Shown in pieces: positions 33,504 to 42,324 of a stretch of 48,421 nucleotides of DNA (position 1 is the first letter of the stretch; each line of letters begins with the position of its first letter). The DNA lies in assembly GCA_023489135.1 (NCBI GenBank), contig JAMDCE010000590.1:1-48421 (forward strand). The letters are read 5' to 3'. A program made the position numbers and the translations under genes. The notes below the pieces were generated by a model. The model ran no database searches. It saw only the letters and a list, made by a program, of their open reading frames with translations, and had not been told where the DNA came from. The stretch comes from Chloroflexota bacterium (GTDB taxonomy: Bacteria; Chloroflexota; Chloroflexia; JAMDCE01).

Positions 33504-33893
33504 GTGCGAAAGAGAGTGCTGGCTGTGGACGATGACGAAAGGTTGAGGAGGCTTTTGCGCGTCAACCTTGAAAGCCAGGATATCGAGGTCACAGAGGTCG
33601 GTACAGGCGAGGAGTGTCTGAGACTGGTGCAGGAAGGAGAAGTCGCTCTCGTTCTTCTGGACCTGAACCTGCCCGACTGTAGTGGCTGGGATGTGCTGGC
33701 CACTCTCCGGCAAATGGATCGTCCCAGGAGTATTCCGGTCATAGTCCTGTCGGTGGTTCCGCCGGACAAGATTATGATCGAGAGGTGGAAGCCCAACCAA
33801 TACCTGCAAAAGCCTTTCGATGCCCGGGACCTGCCTGGATTGGTGCAGCGAGTTCTCGACGAAGACGAGCTCGGTTCTTCTCAATCTCTCTAA
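33504..33893 (+). CDS. Single-domain response regulator
   Basis: 129-residue receiver domain without an output domain. Phosphoacceptor Asp53 lies in LLDLNLPD, the acidic triad DDD near 9-11, and the conserved Lys in YLQKPFDA near 109. GTG at 33504 has GGGAGGAG just upstream. It may act as a phosphate relay or through protein contacts, and stands 12 bases before the cytochrome lipoprotein gene, suggesting control of, or cotranscription with, the respiratory cluster. Confidence 0.9.
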   Translation: MRKRVLAVDDDERLRRLLRVNLESQDIEVTEVGTGEECLRLVQEGEVALVLLDLNLPDCSGWDVLATLRQMDRPRSIPVIVLSVVPPDKIMIERWKPNQYLQKPFDARDLPGLVQRVLDEDELGSSQSL

Positions 33894-33905
33894 GGGGGAT
33901 TTAAG

Positions 33906-34352
33906 ATGAGTAACGTATCTAAAGGGAAATTCATCGGTCTGTTGGTGTTAGCTATCGCTTTGATGGGTTTGGTCGCGTGTGCCGAGGGGAAGGCTGCGGC
34001 GGCTGTCCCCACGGCGGAGCCGGATGTGACGGTGAAAGCCAAGTTCAAGCTGGTGGAAGGCCCAAGCTTTTCCGAGGACATCCAACCCATGTTCAACCAG
34101 TATTGCGTGTCGTGTCACGGTCCGGAGCGAGCCGAGAACGGGCTCCGGCTCGATTCGTACGAGCACGTCATTACGGGAACCCGCTTCGGGGCGGTTGTGA
34201 TACCCGAGTGGCCGGAAGCAAGCACCCTGGTATACGTTTTGAGAAGGCCGGCCTCACAGGAGATCGCCATGCCTCAGCATTCGAAGAAGCTGACGCAGAA
34301 TCGCGTAAAGAACATTATGTACTGGATAGAGGCCGGCGCGTTGAATAACTGA
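33906..34352 (+). CDS. Monoheme c-type cytochrome lipoprotein (planctomycete-type C domain)
   Basis: 148-residue exported lipoprotein. The signal peptide ends in GLVAC with lipidated Cys25. The mature part carries one heme site CVSCH (Cys67-His71) followed by GPERAENGLRLDSYE, the pattern of the PSCyt1-type cytochrome domain, and a late Met in EIAMPQHS that could be the second heme ligand. It probably shuttles electrons on the outer face of the membrane for the molybdoenzyme or bc complex encoded downstream. ATG at 33906 follows AAGGGGG. Confidence 0.85.
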   Translation: MSNVSKGKFIGLLVLAIALMGLVACAEGKAAAAVPTAEPDVTVKAKFKLVEGPSFSEDIQPMFNQYCVSCHGPERAENGLRLDSYEHVITGTRFGAVVIPEWPEASTLVYVLRRPASQEIAMPQHSKKLTQNRVKNIMYWIEAGALNN

Positions 34353-34377
34353 TGGCCGGGAATTCGGTCGAGCAGAG

Positions 34378-34439
34378 AAGTAGCGCGGGGGCTTGTCCCC
34401 CGCCCGCATCCCGGCGGGGGACAAGCCCCCGCGCTACAG
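34378..34439. repeat. Perfect 25-base-pair palindrome
   Basis: Arms 34380-34404 and 34413-34437 are perfectly complementary around an eight-base loop; the core is CGGGGGCTTGTCCCCCG. There is no T-run after it, so it is better viewed as a dispersed palindromic repeat than a terminator, although it could still stall RNA polymerase or stabilise the upstream mRNA end. It lies between the cytochrome and SPFH genes. Confidence 0.85.
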
Positions 34440-34485
34440 GACGAGAGAGACTCCTTGCAGAGTAAGGAAAAGAGAGGAGAACAAG

Positions 34486-35271
34486 ATGAGCGGTTTAGTC
34501 ATTGGGATCGTGGCTTTCGTCGTTCTGGTGTTGCTGCGGAATACCCCCAGAGGTACGTGGCAGTACGAGTATGGTGTGGTCTTCCGGTTCGGCAAGCTCG
34601 TCGGAGTTCGGAATCCGGGCATCAATTTCATCGTCCCCTTGGTCGATCGCATAATCAAAGTGGATATGCGCGTGGTGACGATGGTCGTCGAGCCGCAAGA
34701 AGTGATCACCAAGGACAACGTGACGATCAAAGTTGACGCCGTGGTCTATTTTTCGGTGGTCAATCCCGAGTACGCCGTCGTGAAGGTCTTGGATTACATC
34801 CGCGCAACCTCTCAGATCGCTCAGACCACGCTGCGTAGTGTCCTGGGTCAGTCCGAGCTGGACGAGCTGCTGGCGCATCGGGAAGAAATCAACCAGATGC
34901 TGCGAACGATCATCGACGAGCAGACTGAGCCCTGGGGGGTCAAGGTTTCCCTGGTGGAAGTGAAGGATGTGCAGCTCCCGGAGTCGATGCAGCGGGCTAT
35001 GGCGAAGCAGGCCGAGGCCGAGCGGGAGAAGCGAGCCAAGGTCATCCACGCTCAGGGCGAGTACCTGGCGGCTCAGCAGCTTTCGGAGGCAGCGGAGATC
35101 ATGGCCCGGCACCCGGCGGCGCTGCAGCTGCGCTATCTGCAGACCCTGACCGAGATGGCCGGGGACAAGAACAGCACCATCATTCCCGTACCTATAGACA
35201 TAATCGGCGCCGTTCTAGATAAGGTGGGCAAGGGCGGAGACGTCGGCTCCCTGGGCAAGGCCTTGGGCTAG
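34486..35271 (+). CDS. Slipin/SPFH (stomatin-like) membrane protein
   Basis: 261-residue band-7 protein. An N-terminal membrane hairpin (about 2-17) is followed by the SPFH domain (about 25-190: YGVVFRFGK, RNPGINFIVPLVDRI, DMRVVTMVVEPQEVITKDN) and an Ala/Glu-rich coiled coil (about 185-225). ATG at 34486 has AGAGGAG upstream. Slipins organise membrane microdomains and often pair with a NfeD protease partner; none is seen here. Its place in the respiratory operon suggests help in membrane assembly. Confidence 0.93.
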   Translation: MSGLVIGIVAFVVLVLLRNTPRGTWQYEYGVVFRFGKLVGVRNPGINFIVPLVDRIIKVDMRVVTMVVEPQEVITKDNVTIKVDAVVYFSVVNPEYAVVKVLDYIRATSQIAQTTLRSVLGQSELDELLAHREEINQMLRTIIDEQTEPWGVKVSLVEVKDVQLPESMQRAMAKQAEAEREKRAKVIHAQGEYLAAQQLSEAAEIMARHPAALQLRYLQTLTEMAGDKNSTIIPVPIDIIGAVLDKVGKGGDVGSLGKALG

Positions 35272-35465
35272 ACTTGATCGGCGGGGCCTGGGCGTAAGCC
35301 GCAGGCCTTGCCCGAAAACCGATGCGGGAATGGTTGGCTGCAGGCCTAAGGCGCTGATGCAGGCTGCATCACCTATCTCGCGGGCTTCGATACGCTCGCA
35401 GTTGGTCGACGTATCGGAGCGGGGGCAAGGTGGCCCACCACGAACAAGTACGCGGAGGTATTCAT

Positions 35466-36065
35466 ATGGAGAACAAGGTGAGGTGGGGCATGGTCATCGA
35501 CATGCGGCGCTGCATCGGCTGTCAAGCCTGTGCCGTTGCCTGCAAGAGCGAGAACGCCGTACCTCTGGGGGTATTCCGCAGCTGGGTGAAGATAATCGAG
35601 AAGGGAAAGTATCCGTCGGTCACCAGGTCCTTTCTCCCCTCCCTTTGCAACAACTGCGAGAATCCGATCTGTGTGCGGAACTGCCCCACGCAGGCAACAT
35701 ACCAGCGCGAAGACGGCGTTGTGATGGTCGATCCGCATCGCTGCATCGCCTGCAAGTATTGCATCGCCTCGTGCCCCTACGACGTAAGGTACTTGAATCC
35801 CCTGAAGAACATCGTTCAGAAGTGCTACTGGTGCAACCATCGCGTCGACGTTGGCCTGGAGCCGGCCTGTGTCAACGCCTGTCCCACCAGAGCAATGATA
35901 TTCGGCGATATGAACGATCCTAACAGTGAAGTCTCTCATTTGCTGGCTACGAATGCCGTGCAGGTGCTCAAGCCGGAAAAGGATACCATGCCGCAGGTTC
36001 ACTACATCGCCGCCGACGAGGCAGTTATGCGAACCTACGGGTTTGGCAAAGAGGGGGGTGAATAG
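35466..36065 (+). CDS. Four-cluster iron-sulfur subunit of a molybdoenzyme (DmsB/PsrB-like)
   Basis: 199-residue ferredoxin-type electron-transfer subunit. Four Cys groups each fit a [4Fe-4S] cluster: CIGCQACAVACKSEN near 16, LCNNCENPICVRNCP near 62, CIACKYCIASCPYDV near 95 and KCYWCN with ACVNACPTRA near 120-145. It would wire the molybdopterin subunit to the NrfD anchor. There is no signal peptide, so it would be exported together with the TAT-bearing catalytic subunit. ATG at 35466 has GGAGG eight bases upstream; the anchor gene starts three bases after its stop. Confidence 0.95.
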   Translation: MENKVRWGMVIDMRRCIGCQACAVACKSENAVPLGVFRSWVKIIEKGKYPSVTRSFLPSLCNNCENPICVRNCPTQATYQREDGVVMVDPHRCIACKYCIASCPYDVRYLNPLKNIVQKCYWCNHRVDVGLEPACVNACPTRAMIFGDMNDPNSEVSHLLATNAVQVLKPEKDTMPQVHYIAADEAVMRTYGFGKEGGE

Positions 36066-36068
36066 AAT

Positions 36069-36974
36069 ATGGAGCAAGAAGTCTCCGTCATTTATAATGT
36101 GATACACGAGCCTCCTCTCGGGGTGCCCATAGCGGTGTATTTCTATATGACCGGGTTGAGCGCGGGCTCGTTCATCCTTTCAACTTTGGCCTATGCCTTT
36201 GGCGTTAGCAAGTTCAAGCCTCTGGGCAAGATTGGTATCGTCGTCGCCGTCATCCTGCTGGCACTGGCACCCCTGAACTTGATAGCCGACCTGGGCCAGC
36301 CGCTCAGGTTCTGGCACCTGTTCCCGTATCTCAATGTCACGTCGCCAATCACCTATGGAAGCTTTCTTCTGACGCTGTATCCTCTCAACGGTTTGATTTA
36401 CGCCTGGTTTATGTTCAGCGGAAACCACAAGATGACGCGAACGTTCGGCCTGATCGGCATCCCGCTGGCCATATCGGTACACGGTTACACCGGATTCATC
36501 CTGGCCATGAGCAAGGCCCGGGCCCTCTGGAACACGGCCCTTATGCCGATGCTCTTCCTCGTGTCCGCAATGGTCTCAGGTATAGCTTTGATGCTCCTGG
36601 TGTTGGTCATCCATGGCAGGTTCTTTACCAAAGAGAAGCAAGTCAACAAAGACCTGGCGGTCACCCTGGGGCAGATACTGATGGCCTCGATCCTGGTCGA
36701 TCTCTTCCTCATCTTTTCCGATATCGCGGTGCTTTTGACTGCTGATAGCGAGGCGCGAGAGGCCGCCATGCTCATCCTCACGCTGAACTTCAGCCCTATC
36801 TTCCTGGGAGTCGAGATATTTCTGGGATCGATAATTCCGCTGGTGTTGCTCTCGCTGCCGCAGACACGGAAGAAGGTGCTGCCGATTTCCATAGCCTCGG
36901 CGCTGGTGATGATCGGAATCTTCGCGATGCGCTACGTGATGGTGATCGGAGGTCAAAGTGTGCCTCTTAGCTAG
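36069..36974 (+). CDS. nrfD: NrfD/PsrC-type membrane anchor subunit
   Basis: 301-residue integral membrane protein with about eight or nine helices, of the NrfD/PsrC family that exchanges electrons between the quinone pool and the FeS subunit. Typical stretches include VYFYMTGLSAGSFILSTLAY near residue 21, LNLIADLGQPLRFWHLF near 74 and YTGFILAMSKARALWNTALMP near 140. It is coupled to the FeS gene upstream and followed 21 bases later by the catalytic subunit. Quinone-binding residues cannot be assigned safely. Confidence 0.93.
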   Translation: MEQEVSVIYNVIHEPPLGVPIAVYFYMTGLSAGSFILSTLAYAFGVSKFKPLGKIGIVVAVILLALAPLNLIADLGQPLRFWHLFPYLNVTSPITYGSFLLTLYPLNGLIYAWFMFSGNHKMTRTFGLIGIPLAISVHGYTGFILAMSKARALWNTALMPMLFLVSAMVSGIALMLLVLVIHGRFFTKEKQVNKDLAVTLGQILMASILVDLFLIFSDIAVLLTADSEAREAAMLILTLNFSPIFLGVEIFLGSIIPLVLLSLPQTRKKVLPISIASALVMIGIFAMRYVMVIGGQSVPLS

Positions 36975-36995
36975 TGAAATGAAGGAGTTCGGAAT

Positions 36996-39287
36996 ATGTC
37001 AGGAATAAGCCGCCGAAACTTCTTGAAAGTAGGCCTCGCGGGGGCCGGTGCACTTGCCGTCGAAAACAAGCTAGTGGACCTGATCAAGGCGGGGGAGCTC
37101 ATCGAGGGAGGAGCCAGCGTCTCCCGCACGACGAACGTGTCCCGGGTCCCCATTCCCAGCATTTGCACTCAGTGCGAAGCCCGGTGCGGTATTATGGGCT
37201 TCCTCGAGGAAGGTCGATTGGTAAAAATCGAGGGCAATCCTCGCGACCTGAATAGTCGAGGTAGAAGCTGCGCCAGGGGCCAGGCAGGCCTTAACCTGGT
37301 TTACAATCCCGACAGGTTACTCTACCCGATCAAGCGCGTCGGCCTGCGAGGCCAGGGCAAATGGAAGAGGATATCTTGGGACGAAGCCTTTACCGAAGTG
37401 GCAGCAAAGATCAAGCCTCTGCGGGACGCAAATAAGCAAGACGGCTTCGTTTTCTATGGAGGCCCCCGTGGTATTGATAACCTGACCGGCCGGTTCTTGA
37501 AGGCGTTCGGGGCCTCCAACGTGGTTCAGGAAGACGCCGGTTACTCGGCGAACAGGTGGGTGGCCAACGAGATCGGCTGGGGTGCGCGCGAAGAGATTCC
37601 AGACGTTGCCAGCAGCAAGTTCATTCTTAACTTCGGCGCTAACCCTTACGAGGCTCACCCTCACTTCGTTCCTTTCATACAGCGTTTGATCGATGGAAGA
37701 ATGAACGGCGCTCGGCTCGTCACGTTCGACTCCCGATTGTCTAACACCGCCAGTAAGAGCGACAGGTGGTTTCCCATACGACCCGGCGCCGACGGAATCG
37801 TGGCGCTGGCAATGGCCAGCGTTATTATGCAGCGCGGCTTGTACGACCGCGAGTTCGTTTTGAGCTGGATGAATTACGAGCCCGATGCGCTGACCCAACA
37901 CCTCCTCCAATACACGCCCGAAATGGCCGAAAGGGAGAGCGACATTAGAGCCTCGGATATCGTGCAGCTGGCGGTCGAGTTCGGTAGGACCAAGCCCGCG
38001 GTAGCGATCAGCGGTGGTGGTCTGACCGGCCACTCCAATGGGGTGCAGAACCAGCGCGCCGTCGCCCTCCTCAACGCGATAACCGGAAACATCGACGTGC
38101 GAGGAGGGGCCTGTCTGCCGCGGTTCTACCAGTTCGACGAGCCCAAGCCAGCACCCGATTACGTGCCCGGCAGCAGCCAGTTCTCACATCCGGACAACTA
38201 CCCTCTGGCCTCGTACTCGGTGCCGCAAACTATCCCCTCGCTGATCAAGGCCCTGAAAGACCAGGTGGACGTGTTGATGACGGTGGAGGCCAACCCCGTT
38301 TTCACCAACTCCGAACCGGAACTGACGGCCGCCGTCCTCAAGGATGAGAAACTGGTTCCCCACTTCTTCGCGGTGGATACTTTCATAAGTGAAACCGCGG
38401 CCCTGGCGGACATCGTCCTACCCGCGAGCACCTATCTGGAAAGCTGGAGCGTCCACTCGGGGCCGGCCTACCAGCTTATTCCCACGGTGCTCTTGGCGCA
38501 ACCGGTAGTGGTCCCTCAGGGGGAATCGCTGCCCGTTCACGACATACTTATCGAGCTGGCGCGTCAAACCGGTGGTGGGATGGAGAAGTACTTTGGCTTC
38601 GGCACCATGGAGAGCTACATATCGAGTGCCATCGCCGGCATCGATGGGCTGGCCAAGGCCGGTGGGATGAAGTACCTCAAGGCCAACGGCGTTTGGCTCG
38701 ACGCCTCAACACCCCTCGAATACAAGTCTTACCAGAAGAAGGGCTTCAACACCGCTTCCGGCAAGTTCGAGGTTTACTCCAAGAAAATGCAGTCGGCGGG
38801 TTTCTCGGCCCTCCCGACCTACGATCCGATAGAATCGACCAAAGATTTAAAGGAAGACGAGTTCGTTCTTACCACGTTCCAATCCAGCGTGCACAACAGC
38901 TTCAACTCCGCCGAGAGCGCGTGGCTGTCGGAGATCGACCACGACAATCCGGTGTGGATCAACGCCGACGTGGCCAGGGTGCGTGGGATCAAGAGGGGCG
39001 ACAAGATCACTCTTACGTCGGTCGTCGGGGTGATCGTGGCGAAGGCTCAGCCCAGCCACGGCATCCATCCCAACATCGTGGCTATGTGTCGCCACGCCGG
39101 CCATTCCGAGTATGGAAAGATTGCCAGGGGCGTGCGATTCGAGAGCAAGGACCCGAACACGAAGCTCATCTGGTGGGACAAGCACGGGAGTGGGGTTCAA
39201 GTCTCGCGACTCATTCCTGTGTCCTCAGATCCCATTGGAGGGGGCCAGGCCTGGATGGATACCAAGGTCAAGATTAGCAAAGCGTGA
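36996..39287 (+). CDS. TAT-exported molybdopterin oxidoreductase catalytic subunit (DMSO-reductase superfamily)
   Basis: 763-residue catalytic subunit of a complex iron-sulfur molybdoenzyme. The N-terminus has the twin-arginine motif SRRNFLK. A [4Fe-4S] site is formed by CTQCEARC (Cys57, 60, 64) and Cys92. Where PsrA/PhsA-type enzymes have Cys as metal ligand, the sequence reads AGYSANRW, so Ser184 is the best candidate ligand, as in DMSO/TMAO reductases; this is an inference by eye. Other superfamily landmarks are VDTFISETAALADIVLPA and the C-terminal MoCo-binding domain from about 640. The substrate is unknown; no MoCo biosynthesis genes or TorD-like chaperone are in the window. Confidence 0.93.
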   Translation: MSGISRRNFLKVGLAGAGALAVENKLVDLIKAGELIEGGASVSRTTNVSRVPIPSICTQCEARCGIMGFLEEGRLVKIEGNPRDLNSRGRSCARGQAGLNLVYNPDRLLYPIKRVGLRGQGKWKRISWDEAFTEVAAKIKPLRDANKQDGFVFYGGPRGIDNLTGRFLKAFGASNVVQEDAGYSANRWVANEIGWGAREEIPDVASSKFILNFGANPYEAHPHFVPFIQRLIDGRMNGARLVTFDSRLSNTASKSDRWFPIRPGADGIVALAMASVIMQRGLYDREFVLSWMNYEPDALTQHLLQYTPEMAERESDIRASDIVQLAVEFGRTKPAVAISGGGLTGHSNGVQNQRAVALLNAITGNIDVRGGACLPRFYQFDEPKPAPDYVPGSSQFSHPDNYPLASYSVPQTIPSLIKALKDQVDVLMTVEANPVFTNSEPELTAAVLKDEKLVPHFFAVDTFISETAALADIVLPASTYLESWSVHSGPAYQLIPTVLLAQPVVVPQGESLPVHDILIELARQTGGGMEKYFGFGTMESYISSAIAGIDGLAKAGGMKYLKANGVWLDASTPLEYKSYQKKGFNTASGKFEVYSKKMQSAGFSALPTYDPIESTKDLKEDEFVLTTFQSSVHNSFNSAESAWLSEIDHDNPVWINADVARVRGIKRGDKITLTSVVGVIVAKAQPSHGIHPNIVAMCRHAGHSEYGKIARGVRFESKDPNTKLIWWDKHGSGVQVSRLIPVSSDPIGGGQAWMDTKVKISKA

Positions 39288-39402
39288 TGGGGTATCCCAG
39301 AGCTAAATCGGGAATTGGGCGAGTTGCTGTGACATCGTAACCCAAAGAGTTACCACGCAATCGCGAGGACCCGATCACGCATTTACTAGGGAGGATGGTT
39401 AC

Positions 39403-40839
39403 ATGGATCTTCCAAAGAAAGATCAACTACCCGAGCCGATAGCGCCACATGGACTGCCAGGTACCAGGCCCTCGATTCTTCCGTTTAGGATTCCTAGCTG
39501 GCCGCTCTGGGTTTGGTTCATCATTGCAGTGGCGGCGATCCCGTTCGTGTCTCTACCCTTAATGGGTGTAGCGCGCTACACGACGACCAGCCCTCAGTAT
39601 TGCGTCACCTGTCACGGCACGGGGGAAACTCCCGATCGAGCCGTTAAGTCGCTGGTTCACGCCGATTTCAACCAGGTGACTTGCGTGGATTGCCACGCCA
39701 AACCAGGCCAGGTGGTATTCGAGGGATACAACAAGGGGTTCATGGCCGAGCCGGAGCGAGTGACCAACAATTGTATTCGGTGCCACAGTGACATGCCCAC
39801 CCGGAACGATCAAACGGGGTTCAAGTACAACTTCCTGGACATCAAGATTCCCCACCAGTTCCATCTGGATAAGGGTGCGACGTGCGTCACCTGTCACAGC
39901 AACGTGGCTCACGACTTGAACACGCCGCCGACGAACCGGCCCCGGATGGAGTCCTGCAATACCTGCCCCGCCGCAACGGACGCGTGCAACAAGTGTCATA
40001 CCAAATCGGTGCCCAGCTCGCCGTCTGCGGTTCCAGCTCCCCCTGCGCCGGGCTCTCCGGCCGATGGCCGCGTCCTGTACATGCGGGTATGCGCCGCCTG
40101 TCACGGGCAAAAAGGGGATCGGGTCCAGCAGGCCGACCTATCATCCGAGGATTTCCTGAATACGCAGGGCGATGCCAAGCTATTCAAGGTTACTGCCGAA
40201 GGGCAGGGAGTGATGCCGCCCTTGAGCAGAGAGCACGGTGGTGCGTTGAGCGATGACGAGATTCGGGCCACCTTGGGCTATCTCAAGATACTTGCCCTGG
40301 GGACGGCTGCCTCGAAGATAGATGCCAAGGCTCTCTACGATAGGAATTGCATAGTCTGCCACGGGGCCGACGGCGACAAAGTCGCCGGAGTCAAACACAG
40401 CTCCAAGGAATTCTGGTACTCCCAAGGAGAGGAGACGATAACCAAAGCTATCAGTAACGGCAAGGGAGGAATGCCCCCGTTCGCCAAGGGTCGTGGAGGC
40501 ACCCTGTCGCCGGAAGAGATCGCGGCCATCGCGCAATACCTTAGGACCTTCCCCGGTCCCGGCGTAGTCGCCGGTGCCGGCGGGCAGCAGCTTCCCGGCA
40601 AGGACGTTTACGCCAAGAATTGCGCCGCTTGCCACGGGGACAAAGGCGACAGGGTAGGCTCCGCCAACTTCAGTTCCAAGGAGTTCATCTCCGGCCAGAC
40701 GGATCAAGACCTGATGCGGGTCACGGCGGAAGGCAAGGGAGGAATGCCCGGCCTGGGGGCGGCCAAAGGTGGACCCCTCAGCGACGATCAAGTTAAACAG
40801 GTGGTGGCATACCTGAAGACGCTGTCCGGAGGGCAATAG
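39403..40839 (+). CDS. Octaheme c-type cytochrome: NapC/NirT-like part fused to three cytochrome c domains
   Basis: 478-residue membrane-anchored cytochrome. A membrane helix (about 35-57) is followed by a NapC/NirT-like tetraheme-style region with CXXCH at CVTCH (67), CVDCH, CIRCH, CVTCH and CNKCH, plus a degenerate CNTCP that lacks the His. After a Pro-rich linker come three class I cytochrome c domains (CAACHGQKGD, CIVCHGADGD, CAACHGDKGD), each with a later Met in GxMPP or GGMPG contexts. Eight intact heme sites in total. It could take electrons from quinol and pass them to, or receive them from, the molybdoenzyme. ATG at 39403 has GGGAGG upstream. Confidence 0.92.
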   Translation: MDLPKKDQLPEPIAPHGLPGTRPSILPFRIPSWPLWVWFIIAVAAIPFVSLPLMGVARYTTTSPQYCVTCHGTGETPDRAVKSLVHADFNQVTCVDCHAKPGQVVFEGYNKGFMAEPERVTNNCIRCHSDMPTRNDQTGFKYNFLDIKIPHQFHLDKGATCVTCHSNVAHDLNTPPTNRPRMESCNTCPAATDACNKCHTKSVPSSPSAVPAPPAPGSPADGRVLYMRVCAACHGQKGDRVQQADLSSEDFLNTQGDAKLFKVTAEGQGVMPPLSREHGGALSDDEIRATLGYLKILALGTAASKIDAKALYDRNCIVCHGADGDKVAGVKHSSKEFWYSQGEETITKAISNGKGGMPPFAKGRGGTLSPEEIAAIAQYLRTFPGPGVVAGAGGQQLPGKDVYAKNCAACHGDKGDRVGSANFSSKEFISGQTDQDLMRVTAEGKGGMPGLGAAKGGPLSDDQVKQVVAYLKTLSGGQ

Positions 40840-40881
40840 GGTACCGACGCGGGGTTCGTGTTTCTCTCTTCTTCCACCGGA

Positions 40882-40908
40882 ATGGGGCGATCAACCTGAT
40901 CGCCCCAT
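40882..40908. repeat. Hairpin with GGGGCGATC core downstream of the octaheme gene
   Basis: Twelve-base arms (40882-40893, 40897-40908) around a three-base loop, core TGGGGCGATCA. There is no T-run, but it lies just past a stop codon and could end or protect the transcript. The same GGGGCGATC/GATCGCCCC core occurs at 44852-44873, so this is probably a dispersed repeat. Confidence 0.75.
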
Positions 40909-41080
40909 CGCCAATTCTTGGAACACGACGCATCACCGGTAAAAGTAACCAAGTTGGCCTGTCGAACAGGCGATAGACCAGCACCGGCAGAATGGTGAAG
41001 GCATGTGACGGGGGGTTACGATCCAGGTAGGGGCGCGGAGGTGTATCCGCTCCAAATGCTTCGGCCCCCAAACGGGTCGG

Positions 41081-41226
41081 GCCCTCACCCGGCCTTCGGC
41101 CGACCTTTCCCAGGGGGAGAGGTGATACGCCCGCCCCCTCCCCGGCGCTCCGCATGACGGAGCGGCCACAGGCCCCTCGGGCCTGTGTTCCCCCTCTCCC
41201 TCTGGAAGAGGGCTGGGGTGAGGGCG
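41081..41226. repeat. Dispersed palindromic element with GCCCTCACCC ends
   Basis: 146 bases bounded by GCCCTCACCC and its inverse GGGTGAGGGC, with internal hairpins (CGGCCTTCGGCCG, CAGGCCC/GGGCCTG) and CTCTCCCTCT. It is the same family as 48228-48381. It contains the stop codon and the last coding bases of the minus-strand diheme cytochrome. Confidence 0.88.
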
Positions 41227-42164
41227 GGATTCCTCAATTGCCTATGTTCGATGCTCAGATACTCGCTGTTTCCGCCAACCGCGCTTCTCAAGGGCCCTTT
41301 AAGCACGACGGCAAACACCAGCAGCATCAGCACGGCCAGCGCCGCCACGACCGAGAAATACTTTTGGGCAAAAGTGAATCCTTCGACGGTGGACTCTGCT
41401 GCCTGGCCGGCTTGAGTGCTCTCGGAAGGGGAGGTCTTGGCAGCAGTCTTGGCTTCGGCGGGGGCCTTGGCGGTTGTCGGCTCAGCCTTCGTAGAAGCCG
41501 AAGATGCCGCCGGTGAGAAAGTCCGCAGGTAGGCCACCAAGTTCTCCATATCGGCCTGGCTGATCTTGTCCTCGCCAAAGGGAGACATGACCTTGCCACT
41601 ACCCTTGCGTACTACGTCCATCAGCTTGTCTGTCGTCGCGTACTCGCGGGTGAACTCAGCCCCGGAAAGGGCGGGTCCCATGGCCCCCTCACCCCTTGGC
41701 CCGTGGCAGGCAGCACAGGCGTTCTTTTCATAGACGGCCTGTCCGGCAGATGCGTTGGCGGAAACGGCTGCCTGGCTTGCCGGAGCTTTGGCTGTGGCAG
41801 GTTCAGCTTTCGAGGGAGAGGAGCCGGTTGCTTGTGAAAGGCTTTGAATGAAGGCTACGAGGCTCTCCAAGTCGGACTTGCTGAGCTTGTCTTCGGCGTA
41901 TGGCGGCATTCCCTTGGAGGTGCCTTTCCGGATCACTTCCGCGAGTTTGTCGGGGGTGGCGTACTTGCCGGCAAACGCAGCTCCGGACAGCGCGGGTCCC
42001 AGTGCACCTTCGCCCTTTGCGCCGTGACAGGCCCCACACGAGCTCTTGGTATATACCGCCTGGCCCGCGGATGGGTCGGAGGCGAAAGCGGTCTGGCCGA
42101 AGGCGAGGACGGCCACGGCCGTCACGGCCACGAAGCAAACACGAACGAGCCAATTCTTCACCAC
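41085..42164 (-). CDS. Diheme c-type cytochrome with repeat-derived C-terminus
   Basis: 359-residue exported protein. A signal peptide (about 1-28, ending AFAS) precedes two class I cytochrome c domains, CGACHGAKGEG near 43 and CAACHGPRGEG near 151, each with a later Met ligand candidate (GMPPY, VMSPF). A Lys/Ala/Thr-rich linker leads to a membrane helix (about 272-294). After about residue 312 the frame is encoded by a dispersed palindrome, giving an Arg/Gly/Pro-rich tail that probably replaced the native end. GTG at 42164 (or the next GTG) has GGAGGG upstream. It is divergent from the Rieske/cytochrome b operon, with back-to-back promoters. Confidence 0.88.
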   Translation of the reverse strand: MVKNWLVRVCFVAVTAVAVLAFGQTAFASDPSAGQAVYTKSSCGACHGAKGEGALGPALSGAAFAGKYATPDKLAEVIRKGTSKGMPPYAEDKLSKSDLESLVAFIQSLSQATGSSPSKAEPATAKAPASQAAVSANASAGQAVYEKNACAACHGPRGEGAMGPALSGAEFTREYATTDKLMDVVRKGSGKVMSPFGEDKISQADMENLVAYLRTFSPAASSASTKAEPTTAKAPAEAKTAAKTSPSESTQAGQAAESTVEGFTFAQKYFSVVAALAVLMLLVFAVVLKGPLRSAVGGNSEYLSIEHRQLRNPALTPALFQRERGNTGPRGLWPLRHAERRGGGGRITSPPGKGRPKAG

Positions 42165-42257
42165 GTGTCAGTGTCCCTCCGTTTCTAAAGGAATTGGTTA
42201 AAGGGGTGGATCACGAGAAACATCTCCTAGTCAGATAGAACTAACTTGGACTGGCCC

Positions 42258-42286
42258 ATAGTACTAGACCGTGTTCAAGAAGTCAA
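42258..42286 (-). promoter_or_regulatory. Predicted sigma70 promoter of the diheme cytochrome gene
   Basis: On the minus strand TTGACT (42286-42281), 17-base spacer, TACTAT (42263-42258), about 94 bases upstream of the start codon. Confidence 0.5.
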
Positions 42287-42295
42287 GCGCATGTA

Positions 42296-42324
42296 TTGAC
42301 TTGCCGCGAGCGCGGTGCTACAAT
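42296..42324 (+). promoter_or_regulatory. Predicted strong sigma70 promoter facing the Rieske operon
   Basis: TTGACT (42296-42301), 17-base spacer, TACAAT (42319-42324): five of six matches in each hexamer with ideal spacing. Its -35 box lies nine bases from that of the opposite promoter. Confidence 0.65.
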
